In this document: positions 13,501-28,479 of the stretch, piece after piece | Position numbering within the stretch: position 1 is the first letter of the stretch | How the letters are laid out: each line of letters opens with the position of its first letter | Assembly: GCA_964007475.1 (NCBI GenBank) | Contig: OZ023274.1 | Span: forward strand, 75,775,303 to 75,839,302 | DNA: 64,000 nucleotides | Direction of reading: 5' to 3' | DNA from: Hybos culiciformis | Lineage: Eukaryota; Arthropoda; Insecta; Diptera; Hybotidae | Translations under genes and position numbers: made by a program | The notes under the pieces: model-generated | Database searches by the model: none | What the model saw: the letters and a program-made list of their open reading frames with translations, nothing else | Told to the model about the DNA's origin: nothing

Positions 13501-14785
13501 TAGTAAGTTTTCACTTGATCTTTTGCGTATTTTTATTTCCTGGAAGAAAATGTGTATATTTATTACACCACGAAGAAAATTATTCGTATTTATATATTTT
13601 TATTACATCAAGTGGAGAAAATTTATCTGTATAAGTTTTTTTTTTTTTTTTAAATGAAAAGTACTATTCTTGAATTTGTTCCCTTTTTTTTTTTGTAGAT
13701 ACTTAAAAATTTCTTAATAAATATGTTTATGGAAATCAATAAAATTTTATGTGAGCTGTGTGAATTTCGAACAAAATATTGCGAGCAATCGCTCACTGAG
13801 AACTCATCTTCCACGACTTTATCCAACCAAACATTTGCAGCTAATCATGATAAAAAAAAGTTGCTAATTTTAAAAATATCGTCTGAAAAACTTCTTAAGT
13901 ACATAAAAACTGGAAGTTTCACAAAATTTTACTGATTTTTTCGATGAATAAAAAAAAATTAATTTTTTTTTGTATATAGATTCGAGAAATAATTGAAAAT
14001 AAGAGTCAGCATAAAATTTTCTGTATATGTAAGAGTATAATGTTTTTCAAAAGTAGTATATACAAATGTTATGTATAATATCTACATATGTTGTATCTTA
14101 AATATTATATGTACCTACTTACATTTTATTTCGATATAGACATTATTTTGCTCAGCATAAAATTCATTTGTTTATGTTTTTTTTGTGTAAAAAAAAAATT
14201 CAGGAATGAGTTAAAAAAAAAATAAAATAATTTTTAAAGAAGACGAAACATCTGACCAAACTCCTTTCCCCTTTCAATTTTTTTTATATAAGAACATAGT
14301 GGGACTGGGTATACTTACTATATAATATCAAATTTTGCTCTCTGTTTATTTTGGTTTTTGCGTTTTTGTTATTTTTTCGTTTTTTTTTTTTTTACTTTTA
14401 TGTTTTTTTACTTTTATGTTTTATATTAAGGGAAACTTGCTCAACATGTTTTTATATGCTGGATCGAGTAATTTTTGTAAATAAAAATAATAACAAAAAG
14501 GGATTTAAAATACTGTTTTTTTTTTGTCATATTATTTTGTATGCCTTTGAACCTTCTACTAAAAAAAAAAGAATAAAAATCACGAAAAAAAAAAATATTT
14601 TTAAAATTATCGCTGACTTATCTTTTTATTTTCTTGTTTTTTTTTTTTTTTAATTTTTATTTATTTGTATACTATATGTTTACCTGAAATTTACCTTTAG
14701 GTGAAATTTTATATGAAAAATAAACTGGTTTAATTCATTCTATCATAAAATTTAAAATTTTGGTTTTCAAAAACATTAAGTAAAG

Positions 14786-14850
14786 TAGAACATGAAAAAC
14801 TTGATAAAATGGCAAAAAAGCTTTTCATTTTATCAAGTTTTTATCTACCT
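14786..14850 (+). other. 17-bp perfect hairpin
   Basis: AAAAACTTGATAAAATG (14795-14811) pairs perfectly with CATTTTATCAAGTTTTT (14826-14842) around a 14-nt loop. GTAG and CTAC beyond a small internal loop extend the pairing. The size recalls a microRNA precursor, but the stem is low in complexity and no homology is known to me. Confidence 0.35.
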
Positions 14851-15153
14851 CCTAAATTAGTTAGTGAATTGATTTTTTCATATTAAATTTATAAAAAAAA
14901 GAAGCAAGATCCTAATGCTAAGTTTTATTAATAACAATTTACGAAATTAATATATATTTCCCTTTTTTAATTTTCGAAAAAAAAAAATCGAAACAAAATC
15001 CTTATGTTTTAGTAGGATTATGTGATTAAAACAATTATTTGTAGGATTTAAAATTGTATATTTTTTTTTTCATTTTATTTTGCATATTTGTACTTAATAT
15101 TTTCAATTATAGATAAAAATACTCAAAAAATATACATATTTTGTTTTTATTTT

Positions 15154-15224
15154 CGAATTATAATTCCCCTAGAGCCTAGATCCGGATTATAATTTGCCTA
15201 GAGCCTGCGGATTATAAAAACCCG
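15154..15224 (+). repeat. Two and a half tandem copies of a 25-29-bp GC-rich unit
   Basis: CGAATTATAATTCCCCTAGA..., CGGATTATAATTTGCCTAGA... and a partial CGGATTATAA follow one another (unit starts 15154, 15183, 15208). Each full unit ends in CTAGAGCCT. It is a small local tandem duplication. Confidence 0.75.
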
Positions 15225-18200
15225 TGTCTTATTTTTAACGATTTCTATTTTGCTGGTGATAATGGAAACTAAATAAATGCTTTAAGAAATTATGTTGGCA
15301 TACATATAATGTGCGAAATAAAAGATTGAAATGATCTTTTTTCTTTTTTTTTTTTTTAATTTTGATTTAAATTTTTTTTTTTTCCAAATGCGCAAAAATT
15401 TTTTATTTTATTTTTTATTTTTATTTTTCAACATCACAGAATTAAAAAATTTTGATATTAAATGAGAAAACCCATATTTGCTGATGCTGATGTAATTTGA
15501 GTAGGTAAATTAAAAACGAAAAAAAAAAAAGAAAAAACATTTTTGAAATAATTTAACAAAAATAAAATAAAAAAAAAAAACTCAATCCCAAAATTAAATT
15601 TATTTGGCTTCTCCAACTATGAAAATTTTGGAGTATATAATATAATTTTCTTACATTATTCATGAATTTTATGTAATTGTGTAAAAAAAAAAGGAGAAAC
15701 GAAACGAGAATGTGACCTTATCACTATCTGTCTAGTGCTTATGATGGACATTCATCATAGATAAATTTCAAATAATTATAAGTATAGGATGAAACGAATT
15801 ATTAATTATTATACAAAGCATCATCTTTTGAGACATATCACTGAGGCATATCTCGGGCTGATTTAATATTCTTAAACCTATTTTAGCAATTTTGGCTCAA
15901 AATGTCTTAACATACTATGCAATAAAAAAGACATAACTCCATATAAATAAAAAAAATTAATTTCGCAAAACTATCTAATGAAGTAGAGTTACGACCATCT
16001 TAATTAGTCAGAATGGATATTAAGTTAAAGTTGGAAAAAAATCAAATGGTACTTTGCATGCAAGAAATTGAGATTTATTTAAAAAAAACCCGTACAAATA
16101 TCAATCAAAACAAACTTTATTTTTGTGTCTAACAAGTAATATACCAAAACCATTAGCTCTTTTTGAAAATATATATGTACTTATGTATAGTATATTTTTT
16201 TGTACATTATTTTGTAAATATATAATAGGTATATAGAGAAAAAATATAATAAAATGAAAATTTTAGAATAATATTAATATAAAAAAAAAACATTTTGAAA
16301 CTTTGAATGGGCAACGAACCAAGATATTTTATATATTTGGAATATTTATAATTTTTTATTTTTTTTTTTAAACATTCTTAAAAATAAAATTCAATGAAAT
16401 AAATTGAATTTTTTTTAATTACATTAAAATATAAAAGAAGAAAAGTTTTGTAAAACTCTTTTTATTTTTCCATTGTTATACACAAAAGCTAACTATGTAA
16501 TATAGTTAATTTATATGTTGTGAAAAAGCTCTTTTTCAACAAAATTTCATTGATTTTTCCCCAAAAAAAAATTAGATATAATCTTTTCTTTTTTTTTTTA
16601 AGAAAAATTTAATGAGACTTTTTAATAACTTTTTTTTTTCATAACATTATTATTATAAAATCCAAAGGGATAATTCTTTTTTGTTTATCTTTTTTTTTTA
16701 ATAAAAAAAAAAAAACATTACGAAGGTTCCCATTTTATTCTTCCCTGTTTTTAATAATGTAAATCAGAGGAGGCACAACATTTTTATTTGGAAGAAAGAA
16801 GTTTTATCATCATTGGAAAATTGTTCCATTTATTTATAGTCATTTTTGTCTTATATTAGGGTACATTTAAGTTGGAACGACGCGGCAATAAATGATTTAA
16901 GCTGGGGTATTAGCATTAGAGGAGAAAATGTTAATATACTTTTCAGTATACATAAAGAGCTATACGACGATAAGAACTGTGATAAATAATATAAGAGCGA
17001 TGATAAAAGCTAAGTGCTTAATAAATTATTAAGTTTGCTTATTACTGTTATCACAAATAAATAAAAATATTGTTAATAAATTTTTTAATTTTAATTTCTG
17101 ATTTCATTGAAATTTTAATTCAACTGGTTATTTGCTGTTATCACAGGGCTCCAACAGAAACATCATTGAGGAAAAAACATAGCGATGTTCAAGGCTATTA
17201 TCATATCTGTTCTATTGCAACTCGTTTTAGATTATATACCTAAACTTATCCTTAGGTAGTTATCCTAATTTTATTATATACTTATTCTTATATTTTAAAT
17301 GTATGATGATCTCATATAAATAATTTTTATGCTTTTTTTTTGCAAACATTTTATGAATATATATATATATATCTTTAAGTCAAATTCTAACAAAAAAAAA
17401 AATTTTTTTTTTTTTTTTTTCAATTCAAGGTTACATTTGTCTATTCCAAATAAATGTTTATATTATTTATGTTTTTTATATTTATTATTTTTTTTTTAAT
17501 TTTTGTTACGTACAAAACAGAGCTTTGAATAAAAGTTTGCTGATTAAAAAAAACCAAAACTAAAAAAAAAATATATATATTATATTCAAATCAAACAAAA
17601 ATTGAAAAAAAAAGCAAACAAAACAACCAGCCAACCAACAACAAACATGAATTTGGTTGGACAGAATAATTAAAGAATCCAATAACCATTTTTATTATAA
17701 AGTTAAAAATGGCAAATTGCGCAATTTTTTATTTTTATTTTATTTTAAAAATGTAACAATAAATTATTATTATTATTATTGGTACTTATAATATTTGTTT
17801 GTTTTTTTTTTTTTCAAACTTATTTATGTCAAGTTAAGAAAAGAAAAATAAAAAAACAAAGCTTAAACATATGTACATTTACTTACATTTTTTTTCTTGC
17901 ATTTATTATTGTTTTTTTTTTTTTTTTGTTGAAGTTTCTTATGGCATGAATAGTAATTTGTTTACGAAAATCCAATAAAAATTTCATTGGTAAAATATAC
18001 CTAGATACAAAATATGGAAATAAATTATTTTCAATGAATAATGTTGATAAAATTTAAGTCATTAATATAAATCAAATTTAAAAATAATGGTAAAATTTAA
18101 TTGAAGAGTGAGTGACAAACTCTAAATTGTACATAAACAGATTTTCGTTAATTTTTAATGTGTATTTTTCATTTGAACTTAAGACCTGTTATCAAAACAC

Positions 18201-21200
18201 AAGCCATAAATCTCAACCTATTTAATAAAATTGAACTCTAATTAATATAGATTTAGTTGGTTAACTATAGGAATATATACAGTTTATATAACTTCAGGCT
18301 TTAGGGCTATCGATGCAGACTTAGTAATTGGTGATTATTATATTCAATCAAACCAGTTCAGTTTCTTCCATTATGTGCTGTGAGCCACAATTTTTTTTAT
18401 TAAGCCTAAGAATTTTAGTTTTCTTACCAGCTTTAAAATTTATAAACTTTCTTCAATTTTTCCTTCAAGCCAAGCAATAAAAAATTGAAGTTATTACCAC
18501 CCATAAGTCTATGTTCAAATTTTATGTATTAACCTCTAGTGTTAAGTAAGATCATATTAACCAAATTTCGACTTAAAATGCTAATGCACATGTACCGTTA
18601 ATTCAGTAAATGCTTTATTATGCACAAACATAATAAATTTAATAATTTATTACTATAATATTGCATATAAACTTATTTAGTTACTACGTTTTTTTCAATG
18701 TAATCATTATGTATTATCTTATGTTATTATATAATATCTAACAATAATAAAATTAGATTTCAAAGCTTTAATGAAAATCAAAGTCAAGCTCAATTATAAA
18801 GTGCATTCAGGAGAAATAATATTAAAATTATTCTATTGTAAATTCTGAAATATGAAACTTTGACGTAACAAACATAAATAGTTATTCCTAAATCAGACAG
18901 CGCAATTAGGTTGGCTGAAATGGAAAATCAGAATGCTGTAACTTTATATAGGTTTAGAAAATTTACAATGCTTTTTCTTTTAAAGATCATTTGAATTTAT
19001 TTTTTAAATTATATTTTTGACTTTAAATTGGCACCGATTCTACAACTATGCAAATTTTTATTTACCCGCCAGAGCAGTTGTAATAATAATTGTTATTCGA
19101 TTACACAATATATACTTATTTAATATTTAAATTATTATTATAATAAATCATTTTTAGCGCATAATTTTTTGTAGCGGTGGGAGAAAATTACACCTTATGC
19201 TGCATCTTACAACATATTTTAAGATAATTTAAAAAAAAAAGAAAAATTTTTTTTTTGTTTTTATGGTTTCAACAAAATCTAGTATCTCGCCATAAAAAAA
19301 AAAAAAAATTATAGATAAAACATGTTTTATTACAAAACTAGGAAAAATCTATAAATGTAAAATATAAAATTAAGCCATTTGGAACAACCTTCTATTTTTA
19401 AGAAACCTTGGATAATAAAAAACAAAAAAAGAGAACCTCTTACTCTAAATAAAAATTGGGTGCATACAATTTATTTTTTTTTATTAATATTAAAAACAAA
19501 ACTATAATATCATAAAAACCATTTGCATTTATTAAGATATTTTTCTATTAAGCTTCAGATAAAGCCATTCAGACTCTATAGTTAGATAGGGTGAAAAGCC
19601 ATAAACCGGAAGAATTTAATTTACGAATACAGATTTAGAAAATATTTCGTCAAATCTATCTTAAATAATATCAGAAATATAAATTTTTCTCAATTTTATT
19701 TTAAATTTAAATCGAATTTACAACATTTTTGTTTTTATTTAGTGACTGTAAGTATTCACAAAAAAAAAATTATAATTTTTTATTTTGCTGCAACCAAAAA
19801 GTAAAATACATTTTTTTTTTATATAATTTGTATTTAAAAATGCATTAAAAAAAAAGTCAAATATTATTAAAAAAAGTTTTATGAAACGCGGCCACCACAT
19901 AAACCACATTTTAGCGAAATAAAATTTGATATTCCATTATAATGTTTTTGGTTATTTTCCAAATACATTGCTATACTTAATATTTATATATTATACTTTA
20001 TATGTAGTATGTATGTAAATATCGAGAAATACATTATAAAAACTTATAAGATTAAGTATTATACATACTAAAATATTTGTACTTGCATGCACATATAATG
20101 TAAATATATTGTACAATGTAATAATTATGTACATAATAATTATATTTACAGTGCACATGAAATTAATTTTCAAAAATAATAATACTTAAAATACAGAAAA
20201 CAAAGTCATAGAGCAAAGGAAAGTAAAATAAGGTTATATACTATATTTTGTAATAATGATTTATGAACAAAAATTATAACTTTAAACACATAAAGTTTTA
20301 TATAATCATACGTACTTGATAATTGACAATAATTAATAATTATTAGATAAATATTACTAACTTTTATTTTTCTATAATCTGTACAAAGTTGCAATTAAAA
20401 TCAATACTCAGCTTTTAAACCGATTTTACAGCATTAATATTTTTTAAACATTTAAATATTCATTATATTTCAAATTATCACGTATATGAACAACAATTTT
20501 ATATAGAAATTACAATTATAAATACATATACGAATAATTATAATAAATTAAATAAATTTGAATTTAAGGATCTGATGTTGCATAACAATAATAGTTAAAA
20601 AAGATTATACATGGGGGTACAATATTTTTACTCAATAGTGGAGAATATATATCCTATACCACACAATAAAATTTCAATTAAATCAGAATCAATTTAATAT
20701 ATTTAAAATTAAAATTATTTATTCTTCTTTAATTAAAAGAAAATTTAACAAAAAAAGTAAATAAATTTATACAATTTTTAGCAAATATTTTACATTTTGA
20801 TTAAAAACTAAACTACGTTTTCAAATCGATTAAATTTACTATTTGAAGGTAGTTTAATAGTTTAGAATTGCAGGTTTTAAATCCGGGTTCAAAGAATTTA
20901 TCAAAACGACGAGTTCAAGGTTAAATGGGTTTAAATTTGGAAAACTTGTTCAAGTGTAGAAAAAAAAAATTCAGAAGTTAATTAATTTGACTGACACATA
21001 GTAAATTTAAAATTCAATTCCTCAAACCGTTGATGTTGACAACCAAAACATTTTTTTATTCACATTCAATAGTTAAAAAAAAAATAAAAAAAATATAGTT
21101 AATGTAGAAAATTATATTAAATGCAAACTATAAATGGATCTAATTATTTTCATAAATTATTTATAATTTAGCTATTTATATTAATGATTAATTATATTTG

Positions 21201-24200
21201 TACTTTGTAACAAAATAATGAACTAGCTTGAAGAGAATTTTAATATTCAATAAGTAAGTAGGTATATTAATAATATTTTGTTTTAGTTTAGTCTATTTAA
21301 TTTTTTATTAAACATAGTCTTTAATATTAAAATTAATTATTTAACAATATTTGATGTCAATAAAAAGTAGATTGTTAATTTTTCTAAATATTTCACCAGA
21401 TTTTTAATTAAATACCATTTATATTAGTAGTCTACGAATAAAATTGTAGGATAGTGTTTATTACTTGGATAGTACTTATATTAAAGTGCAAACTATATAA
21501 TTGAAGATATATTAAATTTGACATTAACATTAATAAACAGTATAGGCGTACTGTTTTATTGACCACCACTGCGCTTAATATAAGTTCGCAAATTAGATTA
21601 GGATTCGCAACTCCTAATAAATATAATTTCTTTCAATTAAAATTTTTTTTTTCATTATAAATTAACTTTTTCGGGCATTCTATATTGTCGATCGATGATG
21701 TAAGTGCCTTATTTAAAAAAAATAATAATAATTGTATGTTCTTTTGGTGACTTTTTTACATCTTAATTCCGTTTTTTTATCATTATAATTTTTTAACATG
21801 AAAATTAAAGTTTCATAATAAGGAACTGACAAGACGTGATTTTGATCATGGCTAAAATAAAAGACTTCTTTCTGTTTTTTTTTTTTTTTGCTTAAGAAAA
21901 TAATTTTTATAATTCTAATTATTATTTTATTATAAAATAAATAATTTAATAAGATTTCCTTATTAAGAATTAAATTCTTTTATAAAAAAAAAAAAATTTA
22001 TATATTTACTTCATCATTCATTTTATAACCTAAAAAAAAAAAAATTATTATTACTATTATTTTTAAATTAGATTTTCATTTTCAAGTATATAGAAAAAAA
22101 TAAAATAAAAAAGAAAACCTTGAGTTCAAAACTCACATAAGATTCTAATAAATTTATACAATTTTGAAACGATATTTTTTTTTTTTCAAACTGATTGAAT
22201 TATTTTAATAATAATAACAAAAAAAAAAAAAGTTCACGTAATTTATAAAACACAATGTCTAATAGCAATTCAGCTGATTTTATTTTTCTATTATTTCAAT
22301 TTCTATATACTTACATACTTATATTTTCTACAAATCAATGTTTATATTATTTACCTTTATGTATATATAATTTATGTATATATATATAAATTAAATCAAG
22401 TTGATTACGTAAAAAAAAAAAAAGCTTAATTTTTTATATTTAAAATAAATAATTTTTATTAAATTTATAATTATAAAAATAATCAGTTATATATAAATTA
22501 TATTATCTAATGAAAAACTTGAAGGAAAAATTAGTATTAAAACAACTGTTCTCTATAATTCTGCATTTGATTCAAGGAGAACATGAAAATTTAGTTCATT
22601 ATGTTCATGTATAAATTATGCATATTACATAAATTTTTATGTACATATTTATTTATAAATTTATGCTTGTGTATTTATGTATTTTTTTTTCTTATTTATA
22701 TGTATATTTTAACAGTTTCAGTCATTTTTTTTATAATTTATATTATGGAAATTACCCTTCATTTAAGAAATCATAAAATACATTTTTATTGCATAATTAC
22801 AGAATTAATTTAAAATTAAAAAATATATTGTATGGGTAATATTGGCTTTAAACTAAATTATATATAAATTATATATACTAAAATAGGGGTTTTAAAATAA
22901 ATAAATTAAAAATTTTTGCATATCATAAATTCTGAAAATACCTAAGTCTTCAAAAATTGATAACGAACTTACTTTCTTTTTCCAAAAAAAAAAAAAAAGG
23001 GACAAAAAATGAATAAAAAGCTGTTTCTATCATTAATTCTAATGTTTATTTTATTTTTATTTACTTTTTATTTTTTATTTTTATTATTATTTTTTTTTTA
23101 GTACAATAATATTTACATAAATCAGCTGATTAAATAAAAGAAATTTATGTCTCTTCAAAACATAAACCATTGTTATTGTTTTTATTTTTAGTACAAAAAT
23201 TAAAAAAAAAATAAATATATAAATGTATGTGTACATATTCTATACTTATTTTACATTACCAAATACAGAGAAAAGATTTATTTTTAAATATTGTACAGAA
23301 AAAAAAAAATTAAAAATGACAGAAAAAAAAATTAAATCATAATTTTTTTTTTCGAGCGCATATTCTCTCAAAATTAATAAAATATACATTATTACTCTTT
23401 GTTGTTACATTAAAAATAAAAATAATCTTTTTTTTCCCATATGATTTTATTTCGTGCAACATGTTTCTCTTTTTTCTATAAGATATTTCTATCTACCTAC
23501 CTCTTTCATTTTTATAACGTAATTAATAAGGTTTGAAAATTTTTTGGCAATTTTTTAATTTTTTTTTTATTTTCACAGTTCTATTTTTGAGCATTTCTAA
23601 AGAGTGTATATATATAACAAGTTTCATATTTAAATGAAAAGTTAATTGAATAAACTATCTATAATGGTATAAACAAATCATAATGACATGCTTTGTCTGT
23701 CTCTGAAACCATTTGACGAAATTAAAACCCAGTACATTATAATTCAAATAGAAATGAATATTAAAACTTTTTGCTTCAGCTGCAATCTTAAAAATACAAA
23801 TTTTATGAGTAACTACTCTTACAATGTAAATTTGAGCAACAAAACCAGCAGATTTCATGTAATTTTTTACTAGTAGTAATTTGAAAGTTAAATTGTGGCA
23901 AATTCAAAGTTAAATTGTGTAAGCTTCGTTCGAGTTATAAATTTTGACCCTTCAAAAGTCCCTTTTATTCTTTTAAAGAACTCATCCTTTTTTTTTCGTT
24001 TCCTTTCTCAATTTTTTTTTAAGTAGAATTTTTTTTGTTTGAGTTATTAAAGCTGACTAGACCAAATTAGTTCAATATTATTAACTTTTTCTTTTCATAA
24101 AATATCATAATGCCTTTAAAAGACAAACAGTTTGGCAAACATTTCAGTTCAATATGAGACTGTGTACATAAAAAAAAAAAAAACGAGTTTTGAGAAACTT

Positions 24201-26266
24201 GAACCAAATCCAAAAAAAAAAAATAATAATAAAAAAAATCGCAATTAAATCTTATTTATTATTAAATTGAATGTATGGAAGTTTAAAAAAAAAAAATCTA
24301 AACTGGTTTGATGTTGCTTCATCATATACTCAAAATGGTTAATATTGTAAAACATTATGTATAATTTGTGTCTCTGGTGAATATGTATATTTTGATGTTG
24401 GAAAAAATACTCATTTGTACATTTATCTTTGTATTTTATAACATTTTGGCCTATTATGAATTGGAAATTTTTTGTGTGAAAAAATAAAAATAAATAAATA
24501 AATAAAACTATAAGGAAAATATGTCAATTTCTATGTGTTAGTTATAAAATTGACACACTTTTTTTATTTTTATTTTTTTGTTTTTTAGTTGTAATCGCAT
24601 TTAATATAAAATTCATATCTTTTAGTACTGAACAAAATTAGGTAAAAGATACATGTATCTTTGAAGTGGTGGATACGAAAAAAAAAATAAATAAAAATAA
24701 AAAAGAAGAAATTATTATTATGCTTCTAATTGTGTCAAAATCTAAATGTTTTGTTTCTAAAATTAATAAAAATAGAACGCAGTTATATGTGAAGTGAATA
24801 AAATGTATATGTACATATATATAAAAAAAATTGAGATCATCGTTGTTTTTACATAATAAAAATGTAATAAAATAGATTTATTCAAGTGTTCTATAAAAAT
24901 TTATTAAAAATTAAATCAAGGAAAAAGAAATATGAAAATAAAATAAAAATTTCCTGATAATTCAAATTTTTATTTTTTTAAATTATTACAAATTTTGAAG
25001 CCTAAATAATTATTTATTTATTCAATATTAAAAAATAAAATATTAAATTCCTAAAATTTTAATTTTTTTTTATTTTACAGCAATACAAATTTACATATTT
25101 TAAAAAACGAAAATCTTCTTCTTAAAGTGAAAGTTTACTGAATATATTTTTATTTTTATTAAAATGATGTAAATTTATTTTGTAATTTTTATAAAAAAGA
25201 CTATCAAATTTAAAATACAAAAATAAAAACAAATTTTTGTGTGTCAAAATAGAAAAAAAAAATCTTCACTTTTTTGCACTTCCGGAATTTTATTTGTATA
25301 TTTAATTAAGTACTTAAACATTTTTCTTTCCATTCGATGTTTTTTTTAAAGGTTTTTATAACGGTCGGTGTAACTTTCAAAACCGTGATATCTACATAAA
25401 TGGTTGGGATAAATATGTTTGCTTGAGATGAATATTTTACAGCACCAAACATGTTATTTATTCTTTATTATAATTTTGGTTTTTTGATTCCTTACTAGTC
25501 ACAAAGTATATTATACTTATTTTCGGATATAATAGTATGAGATATGTTTAATTCAACAAAAATAAACAAGGACGATCTGAAACTTGAAAGATTTTTTTTT
25601 AATAAATTTTTTTTTTCAAAAACCGCTGTTTTTTAAGGAATAGAAAATTGCTAAATAAAAAGAAATAAATATATTTTATTTTAAATAAATATATTTTATT
25701 TTAATTTTCTTCTAGAAAAGTTGACAATAATGATATAAATTTTATAAAATTTTTAAAATTAAAAAAAAAAAAAAAAACTAATAGACTATTATATTTTTGA
25801 AGAAATATTATACTTATATATATAGAAATCATGACTTGATTGTAATAACAAAAAGACAATATATTTATGTGATAATCAAAGTTGTCATAAATTGATTCAT
25901 TCAAAGTTTTTCATTAATCGTAAAAAATGACTAAGTATATTTTTTATTATTATTTCGGATGATACACTCGAAGTTTTTGAGAATTTGAATTATCAAACTT
26001 AAAATTAGGTAAGTTAAGTTGCTTATTTGTATTTTATATCTTAAAATATACACATTATTTTGTTGTTAAAATTTTTTAGATTCCTTAGTAGCATTTGTAC
26101 TAGACCCCATTCTAATCAAAACAGTTTAGTTACATACAAGAATAATTTTTATTGAATTTTGTCTTTTTCAATAAAATTTGTCATATCAATAATTAAGATC
26201 TAACATATTTACCTACTTATCAATAAGGTCTGGCATTTTTTTTTTTATTATTTATTTCGCATGTAG

Positions 26267-26272
26267 GTAAGT
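26267..26272 (+). other. Weaker candidate ratchet point
   Basis: A T-rich stretch (26234-26258) is followed by ATGTAG at 26261-26266 and directly by GTAAGT at 26267, a perfect 5' splice site abutting an AG. The acceptor side is poorer than at 35205 because CGCATG interrupts the tract, and no good downstream donor defines a recursive exon. Confidence 0.25.
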
Positions 26273-28479
26273 AATTAATTAAAAATATGAAAATAAATCT
26301 TCAACCAGACAAGTTCAAGTTCAATAGATTAATTTTATAATAAAATTATTTTTAATTTTTGACAGTGTTATTATTATTTTTTTTTTTAATTTGTTTATAA
26401 GTGCTCTTTTTCAAAAGTCAAAACAAAAAATATTTAAGATCGTTCCAATAAATAATACATTTAACAGTATAAAAAACACAATTCATAAAAACAAAGTCTT
26501 TATTATACTTAAATCCTTTATATGGGAAGCATCGGTTTTTATTGCTAATTTTTGATTTCAAAACTTGAATACAATACATTCGATCGAGCTGAATTTGTTT
26601 TAATTGCTATAATTCATTGTCATTGACTATAATTCAACCAGTTCTAAAATTATTCATAGTTCCAAAAAATCAAATAACTTGGAACTGTAGTTTTGAATTT
26701 TTTAATTTCGCTCGTGAACCATTATTTTAAAGATTAACGTATTTGTATTACAATAAGAAAAATTATACATATATGCTTAAAATTATATTCGTTATTTTTG
26801 TCAGAAGTTTTTGAAACGGATATTTCGTACTTATGCCAACAATATTTTTCCCATAATCATAAAAATATCTAAATTGAAGAAAAATGAACTTTTAATTAGA
26901 CTATACAAAAGAGTAAAAAAAAAAAAAACCAAAAAAACTTAAATATATCATAAATGAAGAATGGCAAACAAAAAAAACTAATGAACCAACAACCACTATA
27001 AATTTTATTTTTCCTTTCAATTTTTCTTCGCACTTTACATATATATTATTTCCCTATCATTTTATTTACCGTATGTAGTACTTATATGTATTAAACTTCT
27101 TTGTGATATTAATTAAATTATAAAAGAAAAAAAAAACAAATTTATACATATTTTTGTAAATACAATATTATACATATATATGTACAACATCGTACATTTA
27201 TTAGTTAATATTATTGTTATTGCACATTTTTATATTTTTTTTAAAGTGAGAGGAATGTTGTAATAATATATTAATTTATTAAATAAATTGTACGTTCATA
27301 TAGTGTAAGATGTAGTAGGAAGGTTTCGAATATAATTTACCATAGTTAGTAGGATGGGAAGTAAATTATAAGCGAACAAGAGGGAAATTTATTTTGTGTA
27401 TCTTTTTTTTGCCTACACTTGTTTGTTCATTTCAATTGGGGATTATATTATATATATATTATATATTATATATATATATATTATACATAATTTTTTTTTT
27501 ATTATTCATTTAATAAAATTAATAAAAGTTCTATCTACATATTAATATGTATATTGTGTGAATAAAATATATGTATTTATATATGTAGATAAACATATTG
27601 TATACATATAATAATGAAACAAATTTTCTATAAGTATATATTGAATAAAAAAAATATAGGTCAGAAAAGTGCCTAAAGTTTATTAAATTATCTAAAAATA
27701 TTTAATTTTTTTTTTGTTTAAATTTTTTATTTATGTTGGAAAAAAAACATGTTTATTTTTCCAACATTTTAATAAAAAAATGTATATATATTATATTAAT
27801 ATGTATTTATATCCTTGTTTACATTTTTAAAGGCTCCAGAGAGATATAAATTAGATTCCAAATCTGATTGACCTACTTTTAAATAAAAAAAAAAGAAAGA
27901 ATTTTTATATATTTAACATTTATATATTTAACATTTATGCAAATGTATGTATAAGTAAATTTATTACTTTCAAAATAATTTGGGAACCTTGGAAATATTA
28001 TGAAATTTAATGATCTGATATTAAATATATTGTAATTATTTTTAATAGTACTCTAGACTTTAGAGAAAGTATCACTATCCATTTCTATCTGTATAATTAG
28101 AATTATGTATTTAGAATTATTATAAGATAACAAAATATTTATATCATCAATGTTTTTGGCTAAATAAACCAGATCTATTTTTAAGTAAACTATGTCTAGG
28201 TATATATAACGACATTTATATAGTTTAAAAATATAGTTTTAAAAATTTTATTATACGTAAAAATCAAATATAATTATATTCAAGTTTCTTCTATACACTT
28301 ACTTAATAAAAAACATTTTAAAAATTAAAATTTATTGCTCATATTTTTCCATATTTTAATTCATTGTTTATTTTATAATTGACTTTTGTTTAAAAAAATA
28401 AAATTTACTAAGAGTTAAGTATATATGTATAATAATTCTCATGATTTTTGCGTATATAAAAACTAAGATAAATTTCATA

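Larger units (their letters stand above)
10565..28479. other. Long gene-free segment, possibly atossa 5' intron
   Basis: Beyond the tandem at 15154, the hairpin at 14786 and the AG|GTAAGT at 26266, I see low-complexity DNA only. A small hairpin CGATAA-CAGTCA-TTATCG lies at 10601-10618. A 70-codon frame at 13723-13935 follows a T-rich TTTGTAG and has a CELC-type cysteine pair, but no family is recognised. A TA-repeat tract lies at about 27446-27490. Confidence 0.55.

Noticed and set aside
14351..14653. A 100-residue Phe-rich membrane-like protein
   Set aside because: It is built from poly-T and poly-A runs read in frame. The same holds for the frames at 37973-38275, 63344-63544 and 63563-63937.
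23655..23873. Overlapping opposite-strand frames near 23.7 kb
   Set aside because: Both are short, overlap each other, and lack splice context or a recognisable motif. Chance is the simplest explanation.
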